Assembly (NCBI GenBank): GCA_965651935.1
Contig: CBFGTC010000025.1
Location: 1 to 15,860 of the forward strand
Direction of reading: 5' to 3'
From: JAFEDN01 sp965651935
Lineage (GTDB): Bacteria; Pseudomonadota; Gammaproteobacteria; Coxiellales; Coxiellaceae
Length of the DNA: 15,860 nt
Both the position numbers and the translations under genes were made by a program. Below are positions 1-7,787 of this stretch, piece by piece. Position 1 is the stretch's first letter; every line of letters starts with the position of its first letter. Below the pieces are notes generated by a model. The model was not told where the DNA came from and did no database searches. It saw nothing but the letters and a program-made list of their open reading frames with translations.

Positions 1-74
1 TTTATAGGTGGTTTTATTGTACAATGGGGGACATTTCTATTTTGGTTTTAAGGGGGCATTATCATTTTGGGATA
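1..74. mobile_element. Terminal part of an insertion sequence (IS21-like end), cut by the window edge
   Basis: Two imperfect direct copies of about 20 bp lie some 26 bp apart: GGGGGACATTTCTATTTTGG (starting at 26) and GGGGGCATTATCATTTTGGG (starting at 52). Multiple short repeats inside the end are typical of IS21-family elements, and the wording of these repeats resembles that family. No transposase reading frame lies inside the window. The boundary near 74 is judged from where the leucine-rich-repeat-like reading frame begins to make sense. Family assignment is inference. Confidence 0.5.
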
Positions 75-456
75 ACAGAGGTATACAAAGCAGTGCTGAC
101 AGCATTACCTGAAGGGCTTGATTTTATCCTTCATTTAAATAATATGGCGTTTGCCTAATTTACCTGAAAGTCTGGCTAATTATTTAGTCGCTTATTATTT
201 AAAAGATCGGAAATTATTTGCTGGTTTAAATCCCGAAAAAAGTTCGTCGGACTATATTCTCGATCACCTTAATTCTAACCGTCAGTTGACCGTTAAGACA
301 GAAGCTGATCAACGATCTCTCCAAGAGCTTTCGTTTTCTTCACTGACAGGTTCCGGGAGCGGTTGTATTTTTGCGAGCAGTAGCCATTCGAATTCTAGTG
401 TGTCACTGTCTTCAAGTTCATCATCTACATCTGCGGTTAGTATTATAAATCAATAA
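75..456 (+). pseudogene. 3' remnant of a leucine-rich-repeat-like gene with a Ser-rich tail, frameshifted
   Basis: The reading frame from 75 encodes TEVYKAVLTALPEGLDFIL and continues to ...LNNMAFA, then stops at a TAA at 156. A second frame from about 151 continues with NLPESLANYLVAYYLKDRKL and runs to a stop at 456. Removing one C from the GCC at 153-155 joins the two frames as MAFA-NLPESL, which restores a continuous leucine-rich-repeat-like pattern (LPEGL...LPESL). The C-terminal third is low-complexity and very rich in Ser. The 5' part is missing and the remnant abuts the IS end, so the gene was probably cut by transposition and then decayed. Similar LRR-plus-low-complexity proteins occur among Legionellales effectors, but no specific family is recognised. 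The downstream frame has only a TTG start and no clear ribosome binding site. Confidence 0.6.
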
Positions 457-557
457 CATTTCCCACCTAAAAGCAAATGACGGGATTCAGCCCTTAATTG
501 TAAATAAATCAATGACATGATTTTGGTTCAGTGAGATAATGCGCAGGTTATGCATAA

Positions 558-839
558 GCCACCTGGTTTATGAAAGAGCAAAAGAAATTACATGTTGACG
601 AGACGAGTTTACGGGTGATGAAAAAACGAAGCTGGTTACACGTTGCCAGCACCAGTAAATTGACTTATTACGATATTCATAGGCAACGTGGTTCTGAAGC
701 GATAGATGAAATAGGTTTACTGCGAGATTTTAAAGGGATATTAGTGCATGATCATTTTAAACCGTATTTTCATTACGGTAGTGGTCATAGTCTTTGTAAT
801 GCGCATCATTTACGAGAGCTATCCCTTTACCCCACCTAG
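558..839 (+). pseudogene. IS66-family transposase, internal fragment
   Basis: The frame opens after a TAA at about 555-557 and has an ATG at 570. It encodes the central DDE region of an IS66 transposase. HVDETSLRV contains the first catalytic Asp. The run WLHVASTSKLTYYDIH, GSEAIDEIGLL and LVHDHFKPYF...SLCNAHHLREL leads to the second Asp region. About 90 residues remain of a protein normally around 450-520. The N-terminal DNA-binding part and the C-terminal catalytic Glu region are absent. It ends with LYPT and a stop, followed by GCGGCTGAATAGTTACC at 839-855, which could be the remains of an IS66 end, so an internal deletion is likely. It cannot be active. Confidence 0.85.
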
Positions 840-908
840 CGGCTGAATAGTTACCTATTTACCATAAAATTAAACAAATCGCTGAATTTATTAAAATTTC
901 TATAAGAA

Positions 909-928
909 ATTAATATTAATTTAATATT
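909..928 (+). promoter_or_regulatory. Candidate PmrA box (tandem TTAATATT direct repeat)
   Basis: Two copies of TTAATATT sit in direct orientation at an 11-bp period: half-site 909-917 (A followed by TTAATATT), spacer AA, half-site 920-928 (T followed by TTAATATT). The published PmrA consensus in Legionella and Coxiella is cTTAATatT-N2-cTTAATatT. Every consensus position except the two weakly conserved leading C bases matches. A plausible -10 (TACTAT, 941-946) lies 12 bp downstream, and the ATG of the 491-residue unknown gene is at 977. The local DNA is very AT-rich, so a chance match is possible. The exact period, spacing and position argue for a real site. Confidence 0.6.
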
Positions 929-940
929 CATTAAGTAAAA

Positions 941-946
941 TACTAT
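941..946 (+). promoter_or_regulatory. Candidate -10 element of the 491-residue gene
   Basis: TACTAT lies 30 bp before the ATG at 977 and 12 bp after the PmrA-type repeat. No good -35 hexamer sits at the right distance; the repeat occupies that place, as expected for a promoter that needs an activator. Confidence 0.35.
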
Positions 947-976
947 AGAATAAATTATAAATATAGAGATAAAATC

Positions 977-2452
977 ATGAGTAAAAATATTTCAAAATTA
1001 AATGTAAATCATTTTGAGGGTAAACCACTAAGTGAAATTAATATATCTATATTAGATGATTTTATTGATGAATTAAAAGAGGCATCCACAGAAAATGATA
1101 TTAATCTTCTTTACCAAGAATTTGTTTTTGAAAACCCATTCCTTAAAAAAGAATTACAGCAGATAAGGGATGACTCTATTTCAAAATTAAATAGCTCCAG
1201 AAACTATGAGAAGGGATGTAAAGTGGGGGGTAATAATGACGTTGATGGAATCTTTATTCCAGAAGAAATTGAAACTCCCCCACGTGAAGATATTCAAAAA
1301 ATCTTACCAAAATTTCAATTATCTATAATAGAAAAAATTGAAGCTAATCTTAGATCTCTTGAAAAAGAGAGAAATGATTTGCAACTACTTTCTATTGATA
1401 ATCATGAAGTTGTGCCTTCCTTATTGGAGGAATTAAAACAATTCGAAAGTAAGTTAGATGAAGTTTTGAGTGAAATTAGCCAATCGATACTAACAACAGA
1501 AAAAAAATTCGAATACTACAAAAAAATTTTTGATCTGAAGTATAACTTTAAACTTTCAATTCAAAATCAAGATCAAATCCAAGTATCTGCGAAATCTACT
1601 GAACAGATAACAACCAGTCAAGAAATTTTGGATGATAAAAATGAACAAATGTTTAATTTTTTATTTCAGAAAAATTATATTAGTATCTCTTTGAGGGAAG
1701 ATATAGGAAAAGCAACTACGATTAATGAAATTTGTAACACTGTCGTCGCTGCAAGACTGGCTTTTAGTCAGTTATCCGAAGTAAAAGATTCTAAATTGGA
1801 TCCCAAGGCTGCATTTCAGGATATAGCTGATAATGGTATTAAAAAAGCAATATATATCGAAGAGATAAAAAAATGCAATTCAATTGCTGCGGTGCTAATG
1901 AAAGTAAAAAATGAAGAGAATAAAAATATACCGCCTTACGCTGTACAAAAAATTAATGAAATAGCAAATCAAAGAATAAAGGTTCTGCATGATAAACAAA
2001 TAACCGCATTAAAATTTAAAATAAAAGATTGTCAAACTCCTGTTGAAGTAATTTGTTTGCTACAGGATATTAAAAAGGAAATGAAATATTACAATATTTA
2101 CCCAGAAATTAAAAACCTTTGGGAGTCAATATCTAAATTGGCAAATGTAAAAATAGTTGAGTTATTTGAATCTAATTTAAAACAATGTGATACTTTTGCT
2201 AAAGTGACTGAATTATTAGAGAAAACGAAAAGTGAAGTCGGCAATGCCGATCCTTCCCCGGAAATTAAAAATGTTTTAATGGACATATCTAACTTGGCAG
2301 CAGAAAAAATCAATGAGTTAAATATGGCCTTAAGCGCTATAGGTAACAAAAATCGTGTCAGCTCCTCTAAATTTTCAATATTTAACAACCAAAAAAATAT
2401 AACGCCTAGAGATAATAAAACAAATGAAATTTTACCCAAATATTTGCCTTGA
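977..2452 (+). CDS. Unknown AT-rich helical protein with four tandem ~52-residue repeats; candidate Dot/Icm effector
   Basis: 491 residues, strongly AT-rich, rich in Lys, Glu, Ile and Asn; no known family is recognised. Residues 1-75 look helical, and 115-190 have heptad-like Leu/Ile/Glu spacing suggesting a coiled coil. From about 238 to 451 there are four degenerate tandem repeats. Repeats 2-4 share the pattern K-x-C-x-(S/T) and end in I-x-x-(L/I)-A-x-x-(K/R)-I-x-x-L; repeats 3 and 4 also share PEIKN. The aligned Cys are residues 300, 352 and 404, exactly 52 apart; repeat 1 aligns at Ala246. Residues 452-491 form a polar tail. There is no signal peptide or membrane segment, so it is probably soluble. 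The ATG at 977 has a weak purine-rich AGAGA upstream. The tandem TTAATATT element at 909-928 suggests PmrA control, which makes secretion by a Dot/Icm system a reasonable but untested idea. Confidence 0.8.
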   Translation: MSKNISKLNVNHFEGKPLSEINISILDDFIDELKEASTENDINLLYQEFVFENPFLKKELQQIRDDSISKLNSSRNYEKGCKVGGNNDVDGIFIPEEIETPPREDIQKILPKFQLSIIEKIEANLRSLEKERNDLQLLSIDNHEVVPSLLEELKQFESKLDEVLSEISQSILTTEKKFEYYKKIFDLKYNFKLSIQNQDQIQVSAKSTEQITTSQEILDDKNEQMFNFLFQKNYISISLREDIGKATTINEICNTVVAARLAFSQLSEVKDSKLDPKAAFQDIADNGIKKAIYIEEIKKCNSIAAVLMKVKNEENKNIPPYAVQKINEIANQRIKVLHDKQITALKFKIKDCQTPVEVICLLQDIKKEMKYYNIYPEIKNLWESISKLANVKIVELFESNLKQCDTFAKVTELLEKTKSEVGNADPSPEIKNVLMDISNLAAEKINELNMALSAIGNKNRVSSSKFSIFNNQKNITPRDNKTNEILPKYLP

Positions 2453-2465
2453 TTTTTGATATCAA

Positions 2466-2494
2466 TTGGTTTTAGCCCGACTCCGAGATAAAAT
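2466..2494 (+). promoter_or_regulatory. Possible promoter of the murJ-ribF-purC-nadB operon
   Basis: TTGGTT (2466-2471) and TAAAAT (2489-2494) are separated by 17 bp. Transcription would then begin about 2-3 bases before the murJ ATG at 2503, giving an almost leaderless mRNA. The close spacing is either a real property or a sign that the true promoter lies further upstream. Confidence 0.35.
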
Positions 2495-2502
2495 ACGGAA
2501 AT

Positions 2503-4041
2503 ATGAAAAAGGAACAAGTCGGGCAAAAAACCTTAGCGGTGATGGTTTTAACTTTTATGTCGCGCATCGGCGGATTCGTGCGCGATATGATCTTAGCACA
2601 AATCTTCGGGGCCAGCGCGGTATTTGATGCCTTCATTATCGCATTTAAACTACCTAACCTTGCGCGCCGACTTTTTGGTGAAGGCGCTTTCGCTCAAGCC
2701 TTTATCCCCACTTTGGCCGAATTTAGATCTAAACATAATCATTCAGAAATAAAATTATTTCTGAATAAAATAGCAGGCATCATCAGTTTAAGCGGCATAG
2801 CTATAGTCATCCTCGGAGAAATTTTGGCCCCGCTTATCGCCATAATCTTTGCCCCAGGCTTTTATCACGATCCCTCCCGTTTTACTTTAACCCTAAATTT
2901 AGTGCGAATGACACAGCCCTATCTATTCATGATCATTTGGATCGCCCTAGCTGGAGCCATTTTAAATACCTACCATCGCTTCGCTATAACCGCCTTCACT
3001 CCCACCATTTTAAACGCCGTGTTAATTTTTACCGCTTATATCATTGCCCCTCAACTTGGCGCGCATGCCATTTATGCTTTAGCGATAGCGGTGCTAGTCA
3101 GCGGTATTTTACAACTGTTAGCACAATGGCCAGCCTTGCGTCATTTAGATTTAGCACCTATCCCCTGGGGAAATTGGGGACAACAAACCATCAAACCCTT
3201 ATTCCAACGCATGGGCCCTGCCATTCTCGGGGTGTCCGCGGGTCAAATCAGCTTACTCATCGACAATCTATTTGCTTCATTTTTACCCACAGGCAGCATC
3301 TCCTGGCTGTACTATGCCGATCGTTTGATTTATTTACCGCTGGGGGTGATTGGCGCCGCGATAGCCACTGTGACAGCGCCATTGCTTGCTCATCAACATC
3401 ATCAAGGCCACACAGAGGAATTTTCAGCCACCTTAGATTGGGGATTACGAATGATGATCTCCATTGGCATTCCTGCCGCATTAGGTTTATTCATCTTGGC
3501 AGGTCCCATTATCACCACATTATTGTACCATGGAGCGTTTAAGGAAATAGACGTGCTGATGTCACGCCGCAGTTTAATGGCCTTCGCCATCGGTCTGCCG
3601 GCCTGGATGCTCATCAAACTATCCGCTTCTGCTTTTTATGCGCAAATGGAAATTAACGCACCTGCTCGATGGGCTGGCATAGCACTGGGGTTCAATATTA
3701 TTTTAAACTTTATTTTAATCGGGCCCTTGGCGCATGCGGGCTTGGCTTTGGCCACGGCATTAGCATCATGGCTTAACGCCGTGGTATTATGGATATTATT
3801 AATTAAGAAAAAAATTTATCAGCCACGGAAAGGCTGGGGACAAAACGCCGCGGCAGTTATTATCGCTGCCACCCTAATGAGCGGCTTTTTATGGTGGGGC
3901 AAAGGCGATTTGTCACATTGGTTGATTGGGAACGGATGGGTTAGGGCCTGGCGACTATTATTACTGATCAGTAGCGCAATAGTCGTTTATCTATTAGGTT
4001 TGGGTTTAGTGGGCATGCGTTGGCGGCATTTTAAACCATGA
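2503..4041 (+). CDS. murJ: Lipid II flippase MurJ (MviN)
   Basis: Inner-membrane flippase that moves the peptidoglycan precursor lipid II to the periplasmic face. The 512-residue length and the many hydrophobic segments along the whole protein match the 14-helix family. Family features include SRIGGFVRDMILAQIFG near the N terminus (Arg21 and Arg27, equivalent to E. coli Arg18 and Arg24), Asp42, the PNLARRLFGEGAFAQAF motif (residues 51-66) and WLYYADRLIYLPLGVIGAA in the middle. The ATG at 2503 gives a normal N terminus. Only a weak CGGAA precedes it, and a possible promoter ends just before it, so the transcript may be nearly leaderless. Its stop overlaps the ribF start (ATGA at 4038-4041), so the two are translationally coupled. 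Base composition is clearly less AT-rich than the unknown gene upstream. Confidence 0.95.
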   Translation: MKKEQVGQKTLAVMVLTFMSRIGGFVRDMILAQIFGASAVFDAFIIAFKLPNLARRLFGEGAFAQAFIPTLAEFRSKHNHSEIKLFLNKIAGIISLSGIAIVILGEILAPLIAIIFAPGFYHDPSRFTLTLNLVRMTQPYLFMIIWIALAGAILNTYHRFAITAFTPTILNAVLIFTAYIIAPQLGAHAIYALAIAVLVSGILQLLAQWPALRHLDLAPIPWGNWGQQTIKPLFQRMGPAILGVSAGQISLLIDNLFASFLPTGSISWLYYADRLIYLPLGVIGAAIATVTAPLLAHQHHQGHTEEFSATLDWGLRMMISIGIPAALGLFILAGPIITTLLYHGAFKEIDVLMSRRSLMAFAIGLPAWMLIKLSASAFYAQMEINAPARWAGIALGFNIILNFILIGPLAHAGLALATALASWLNAVVLWILLIKKKIYQPRKGWGQNAAAVIIAATLMSGFLWWGKGDLSHWLIGNGWVRAWRLLLLISSAIVVYLLGLGLVGMRWRHFKP

Positions 4042-4991
4042 TATTAATTCGCGGAAATGGGTGGCTTACTCGGCGTTTGACCCGCTCAGTCATTGCTTTA
4101 GGTAATTTTGATGGTTTCCATCGAGGGCATCAACAATTATTAAACTTATTGCGCCAACAATCCGATTCAAGGCAAGCCCCTACGGTTGTGATGACCTTTG
4201 AACCCTTGCCCTTTGAATTTTTTCATCCAGAAATTCAACAACCGCGTTTGATGCGTTTACATGAAAAATGGTGTTATTTACAAGGGCAGGGTATCGACTA
4301 TTGCGTCTGCTTAAAATTTAATGCCGCCATGGCGCAAATGCCTCCAGTCGATTTTGTGCAGCAAATATTGATAAACCAGCTTGGTATCTGTGCTATCGTT
4401 GTCGGCGGCGATTTTCGTTTTGGCGCTAAACGCGCCGGTGATGTGAAATTACTACAGAATTTAGGCGAACAACTTAATTTTTACTGTATTCAGGCTCCAA
4501 CCCTCTTGTATGAAGGTGAACGCGTCAGCAGTACCCGGATAAGGCGAGCGTTACAAGCCGATCAAGTGGAATTGGCTAACGCGATGTTAGGCCGTCCTTA
4601 TTTTTTATGTGGAAAAGTCGTACATGGCGAAGCGCGAGGCCGTCAATGGGGGTTGCCCACCGCCAATATTCATTTGAGTGATAGACCTGTGGCGGTTTCC
4701 GGTATTTATGTCGTGCAAGTCAGAGGTTTGGGAAATAGTCCCTTGCCCGCCGTGGCGAGTGTGGGCACTCGCCCTATGTTTTCCCGCAATCGGCGAGTGA
4801 TTCTGGAAGTGCATCTATTGGATTTTAATCAAGACCTGTATGGTAAACAATTGCAAGTGGAGTTTTTACATAAATTGCGTGATGAACAAGTTTTCCCGAA
4901 TTCCGCAGAATTGATAGAGCAAATCAAAACCGATATAAAAAACGCCAGACAATTTTTGGAGAAATACAATGACTCAATCTCAAACCAATAA
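4038..4991 (+). CDS. ribF: Bifunctional riboflavin kinase / FAD synthetase RibF
   Basis: Cytosolic enzyme that phosphorylates riboflavin to FMN and adenylylates FMN to FAD. At 317 residues it is of usual length. The N-terminal nucleotidyltransferase domain shows LGNFDGFHRGHQQLL (residues 21-35, the GNFDGxHxGH motif), VVGGDFRFGAKRAGD (121-135) and SSTRIRRAL (164-172). The C-terminal kinase domain shows GRQWGLPTANI (201-211, the ATP/metal-binding PTAN motif) and the likely catalytic Glu257 in the LEVHLLDF segment. The gene starts inside the murJ stop (4-bp overlap), and its last 23 bp overlap purC, so all are probably on one mRNA. ribF next to murJ is a common gammaproteobacterial order; usually ileS follows, but here purC does. 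Confidence 0.96.
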   Translation: MILIRGNGWLTRRLTRSVIALGNFDGFHRGHQQLLNLLRQQSDSRQAPTVVMTFEPLPFEFFHPEIQQPRLMRLHEKWCYLQGQGIDYCVCLKFNAAMAQMPPVDFVQQILINQLGICAIVVGGDFRFGAKRAGDVKLLQNLGEQLNFYCIQAPTLLYEGERVSSTRIRRALQADQVELANAMLGRPYFLCGKVVHGEARGRQWGLPTANIHLSDRPVAVSGIYVVQVRGLGNSPLPAVASVGTRPMFSRNRRVILEVHLLDFNQDLYGKQLQVEFLHKLRDEQVFPNSAELIEQIKTDIKNARQFLEKYNDSISNQ

Positions 4992-5880
4992 TGTGTTACA
5001 AACCAATCTGCCCTTACGCTTGCTGGGACGAGGCAAAGTGCGAGATATTTATGAAGTGAATGCAGAGCAGTTGTTGATCGTCACCACTGATCGATTAAGC
5101 GCTTTCGACGTCGTACTTCCCAATCCAATCCCACAACGCGGAAAAGTTTTAACCCAACTTTCGGCATTTTGGTTTAATTATTTTCGCGACATTGTCCCCC
5201 ATCACTTAATCACTTTGGATATTCAGCAAATGGGGTTGAGTAACGAACTATTGTCTGAATTTGGCCCCATTTTACGGGGACGAACGATGCTGGTGTATCG
5301 TACTCAGCCATTGCCGGTGGAGTGTGTGGCGCGCGGATATTTAGCCGGTTCGGCTTGGCTAGAATACCAGCAAACTCAGCAAATTTCAGGCGTGAAGTTA
5401 CCCGCGGGGTTGCAACAATGCCAACAATTGCCGGAAGCAATTTTTACTCCCGCCACTAAGGCGGCAATCGGTCATGACGAAAACATAGATATGCAAACGG
5501 TACGTCAACTGATTGGTGAACAAAAAGCGGAGCAAATAGCCCGTCTTACCCTGCAACTGTATCAGTTAGCTTCTGAATTGGCTGCGAAAGCCGGCATTAT
5601 TATTGCCGATACCAAATTCGAATTTGGTATATGGCGGGATCAAATCATGTTAATTGACGAAGCGCTAACGCCGGACAGTTCACGTTTTTGGCCCAAAGAT
5701 TTATATCAAATTGGCCGTGATCAGCCCAGTTTTGATAAGCAAATCGTGAGGAATTATTTAATTTCCACTGGCTGGGATAAGGAAGCGCCGGCTCCCACAC
5801 TCCCTAGAGAGGTGATTGAAAAAACCAGTCAAGCTTATATTGAAGCGTTACAACGGCTTTCAGGCAAAGGTTTAATGTGA
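4969..5880 (+). CDS. purC: SAICAR synthetase PurC, long (yeast-like) type
   Basis: Joins CAIR and L-aspartate with ATP to make SAICAR in de novo purine synthesis. The 303-residue length matches the long ADE1-like type rather than the ~237-residue E. coli type. Visible motifs are LLGRGKVRDIYEV (18-30), TDRLSAFDVVLPNPIPQRGK (40-59), VECVARGYLAGSAWLEY (117-133), GHDENID (168-174) and IIADTKFEFG (211-220) followed by LIDEALTPDSSRFWP (228-242). The ATG at 4969 has a good GGAG seven bases upstream and lies inside ribF (23-bp overlap). Its stop overlaps the nadB GTG start. No other purine gene is nearby, so the grouping with ribF and nadB is of nucleotide-cofactor supply in general. Confidence 0.96.
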   Translation: MTQSQTNNVLQTNLPLRLLGRGKVRDIYEVNAEQLLIVTTDRLSAFDVVLPNPIPQRGKVLTQLSAFWFNYFRDIVPHHLITLDIQQMGLSNELLSEFGPILRGRTMLVYRTQPLPVECVARGYLAGSAWLEYQQTQQISGVKLPAGLQQCQQLPEAIFTPATKAAIGHDENIDMQTVRQLIGEQKAEQIARLTLQLYQLASELAAKAGIIIADTKFEFGIWRDQIMLIDEALTPDSSRFWPKDLYQIGRDQPSFDKQIVRNYLISTGWDKEAPAPTLPREVIEKTSQAYIEALQRLSGKGLM

Positions 5881-7493
5881 GCGAGCGGGTAGCGTCACAG
5901 CAAGGAGGCCAATCTTATTTTGATGTATTAGTGATTGGCGGCGGGATAGCTGGACTAAGCTATATTTTGGCCTTGAATGGTTTGGCGCCACAAGCGCGGG
6001 TCGCTTTAATTTGCAAAGAAGATTTAAAAGAATCCAATAGTTATTATGCGCAAGGTGGATTGGCCGCGGTAGGATCGCAGTACGATTCCATTGCCGCCCA
6101 CGTTCAAGATACCATCGTGGCGGGCGCTGGCATCTGCGATATAGAGGTAGTTAAACAAATTATCCATGAAGGCCCCGACACTATCCGTTTTTTAACTGAA
6201 CAAGGGGTGGTGTTCGATCAGCAAACGCATTTTTTATTGGGCCAGGAAGGCGGCCATTCGCAACGTCGTATATACACGATAGGTGATAGGGCTGGTGCAG
6301 GGATTATGCAAGAATTAATTAAATCCGTGCGCAGCCTCCCTCAAGTTTCTGTATTTGAATTTCATACTGCTGTGAATTTAATTCAGGAAGAAGATAAACT
6401 CATTCCTGCGCGCCAAGCAGCCGTAATGGGCGCCTATGTTTTAGAAGAAAAAACAAATCTAATCCATGCTTTTGTTGCCAATATCGTGGTTCTCGCGACG
6501 GGTGGAGCGGGCAAAATTTATCGTTACACTTCCAATCCGGACGTTGCTACAGGTGACGGCATAGCCATGGCTTATCGAGCAGGAGCTCGTTTAAAACACA
6601 TGGAATTTTACCAATTCCATCCCACTTTATTATACAGTGCTGAACACAATAATATTTTAATGTCTGAAGCTTTAAGAGGGGAGGGGGCTTATTTACGTTT
6701 ACCGAAAAGCCATCAACGTTTTATGCCCCGTTATGCGCCACAGCAGCTGGAGTTGGCTACACGCGATGTGGTGGCTCGTGCTATTTTTACAGAAATAGAA
6801 CTGAGCGCTTATAACTATGTGTATTTAGATATTACTCATCGTTCTAAAGAATTTTTACAACAACATTTTCCGCACAGTTTTCAATTTTTATTGAAATTAG
6901 GCATAGACATGAGTAAAGACTATATTCCGGTCGTGCCGGGAGCTCATTATTTATGCGGTGGAATTTTAGCGGCGGTGGATGGCGCTACGGATTTAAAACG
7001 TTTATATGCGATTGGCGAGGTGGCGTGCACGGGTTTACATGGAGCAAATCGTTTAGCCAGTAATTCCTTATTGGAAGGTGTGGTGATGGGGCGAAGAGCG
7101 GCTTCTTCCAGTTTGGCATGGTTAACGCAAGCGATTTATAAAGAAGTTAAAGTCAAACCTTGGAATTCGCAAGGGGTTATTGATTTTCGCCGCGCCAGTC
7201 AAATCAATGCGCATTGGCGTGGTTTGCGGGGTGAGATGACCTCTTATGCTGGAATTGTGCGCACCGCTGCCGGACTTAGTGATTTGCTCAGATTAATTTT
7301 GACTCGCCGTGAAATGATTGAGGAGTATTACCGGCATTACTCTATTACCCGTGATTTAATTGAATTAAGAAATATCATTTTATTAGCGGAACACATTGTT
7401 CGAGCGGCGCTGGACCGCTGTGAGAGCCGCGGCGGCCATTTTCGAGAGGACTATCCTTCTGTCAATGCCTCCGAATCGGTTTTAGCGAAGTAA
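5877..7493 (+). CDS. nadB: L-aspartate oxidase NadB
   Basis: FAD-dependent oxidation of L-aspartate to iminoaspartate, the first step of de novo NAD synthesis. The 538 residues include the FAD-binding FDVLVIGGGIAGLSYIL (15-31), SNSYYAQGGLAAV (53-65), EGGHSQRR (124-131), ATGGAGK (207-213), FHPTLLY (247-253), ALRGEGAYL (265-273), ATRDVVARAI (294-303), GAHYLCGGI (355-363) and GLHGANRLASNSLLEG (386-401), all family hallmarks. The start is GTG at 5877, overlapping the purC stop by 4 bp with AAAGG upstream. It is the last gene of the run starting at murJ. The usual partners nadA and nadC are not in the window, so the quinolinate synthase must be elsewhere if the pathway is complete. Confidence 0.96.
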   Translation: MSERVASQQGGQSYFDVLVIGGGIAGLSYILALNGLAPQARVALICKEDLKESNSYYAQGGLAAVGSQYDSIAAHVQDTIVAGAGICDIEVVKQIIHEGPDTIRFLTEQGVVFDQQTHFLLGQEGGHSQRRIYTIGDRAGAGIMQELIKSVRSLPQVSVFEFHTAVNLIQEEDKLIPARQAAVMGAYVLEEKTNLIHAFVANIVVLATGGAGKIYRYTSNPDVATGDGIAMAYRAGARLKHMEFYQFHPTLLYSAEHNNILMSEALRGEGAYLRLPKSHQRFMPRYAPQQLELATRDVVARAIFTEIELSAYNYVYLDITHRSKEFLQQHFPHSFQFLLKLGIDMSKDYIPVVPGAHYLCGGILAAVDGATDLKRLYAIGEVACTGLHGANRLASNSLLEGVVMGRRAASSSLAWLTQAIYKEVKVKPWNSQGVIDFRRASQINAHWRGLRGEMTSYAGIVRTAAGLSDLLRLILTRREMIEEYYRHYSITRDLIELRNIILLAEHIVRAALDRCESRGGHFREDYPSVNASESVLAK

Positions 7494-7617
7494 AACATGT
7501 TGTCGAGGCTACTCTGGAATGACATGCAATTACCGCATATTGACGCTAATATTTCAAAAATTATTTATAATGCAGAGTAAGTGCATTTAATTTTTTATAA
7601 AATTCGGTAATCACTTC

Positions 7618-7644
7618 AGTCATTTCCACGAAAGCTGGAATCCA
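7618..7644. repeat. REP-like dispersed palindromic repeat (candidate)
   Basis: The segment has a short stem TTCCA (7624-7628) / TGGAA (7636-7640) around a 7-base CGAAAGC loop, preceded by GTCAT and followed by TCCA. Its layout resembles the common proteobacterial intergenic repeat of the form GTCATTCCCGCGAAAGCGGG. It is the only such copy in the window, apart from a related-looking hairpin at 10229-10253. Confidence 0.4.
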
Positions 7645-7728
7645 CCACGTGTTGTACGGTAATAGTAAGTTCCGGTCAATGCTCACCCGTTTCTGTAAAA
7701 AATTTTATGAAGTACATTATGTACCGTT

Positions 7729-7748
7729 TTTAATATTTACTTAATAAT
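7729..7748 (+). promoter_or_regulatory. Candidate PmrA box upstream of the acidic unknown gene
   Basis: Direct half-sites TTTAATATT (7729-7737) and CTTAATAAT (7740-7748) are separated by TA, giving the same 11-bp period as the element at 909-928. Against cTTAATatT-N2-cTTAATatT only the first leading C and one weakly conserved T differ. It ends 39 bp before the ATG at 7788. Two such sites in one window, each in front of an AT-rich unknown gene and none in front of the core operons, support function. Confidence 0.6.
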
Positions 7749-7787
7749 GAAATATTAAACTGATTTTTTTTACAGTGAGGGAAAAAC

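Larger units (their letters stand above)
7494..7787. other. 294-bp intergenic region with a repeat-like hairpin and regulatory sites
   Basis: No gene is seen. The segment holds TTGACG (7540-7545) and a perfect TATAAT (7566-7571), but with a 20-bp gap that is too long for a good promoter. It also holds the hairpin-forming repeat at 7618-7644 and the PmrA-type tandem repeat at 7729-7748. No convincing rho-independent terminator for nadB is visible. Confidence 0.5.

Noticed and set aside
2098..2526. 142-residue open frame on the minus strand across the end of the 491-residue gene
   Set aside because: It is opposite a long AT-rich coding frame whose protein repeats are clear, and its translation shows no family features.
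2937..3542. 201-residue open frame on the plus strand within murJ
   Set aside because: It is out of frame inside a well-conserved membrane protein gene and is rich in His, Arg and Ser as expected of a shifted frame.
7540..7571. TTGACG ... TATAAT as a strong promoter for a small RNA after nadB
   Set aside because: The hexamers are good, but the 20-bp spacer is too long for a normal sigma70 promoter, and no terminator defines an RNA end.
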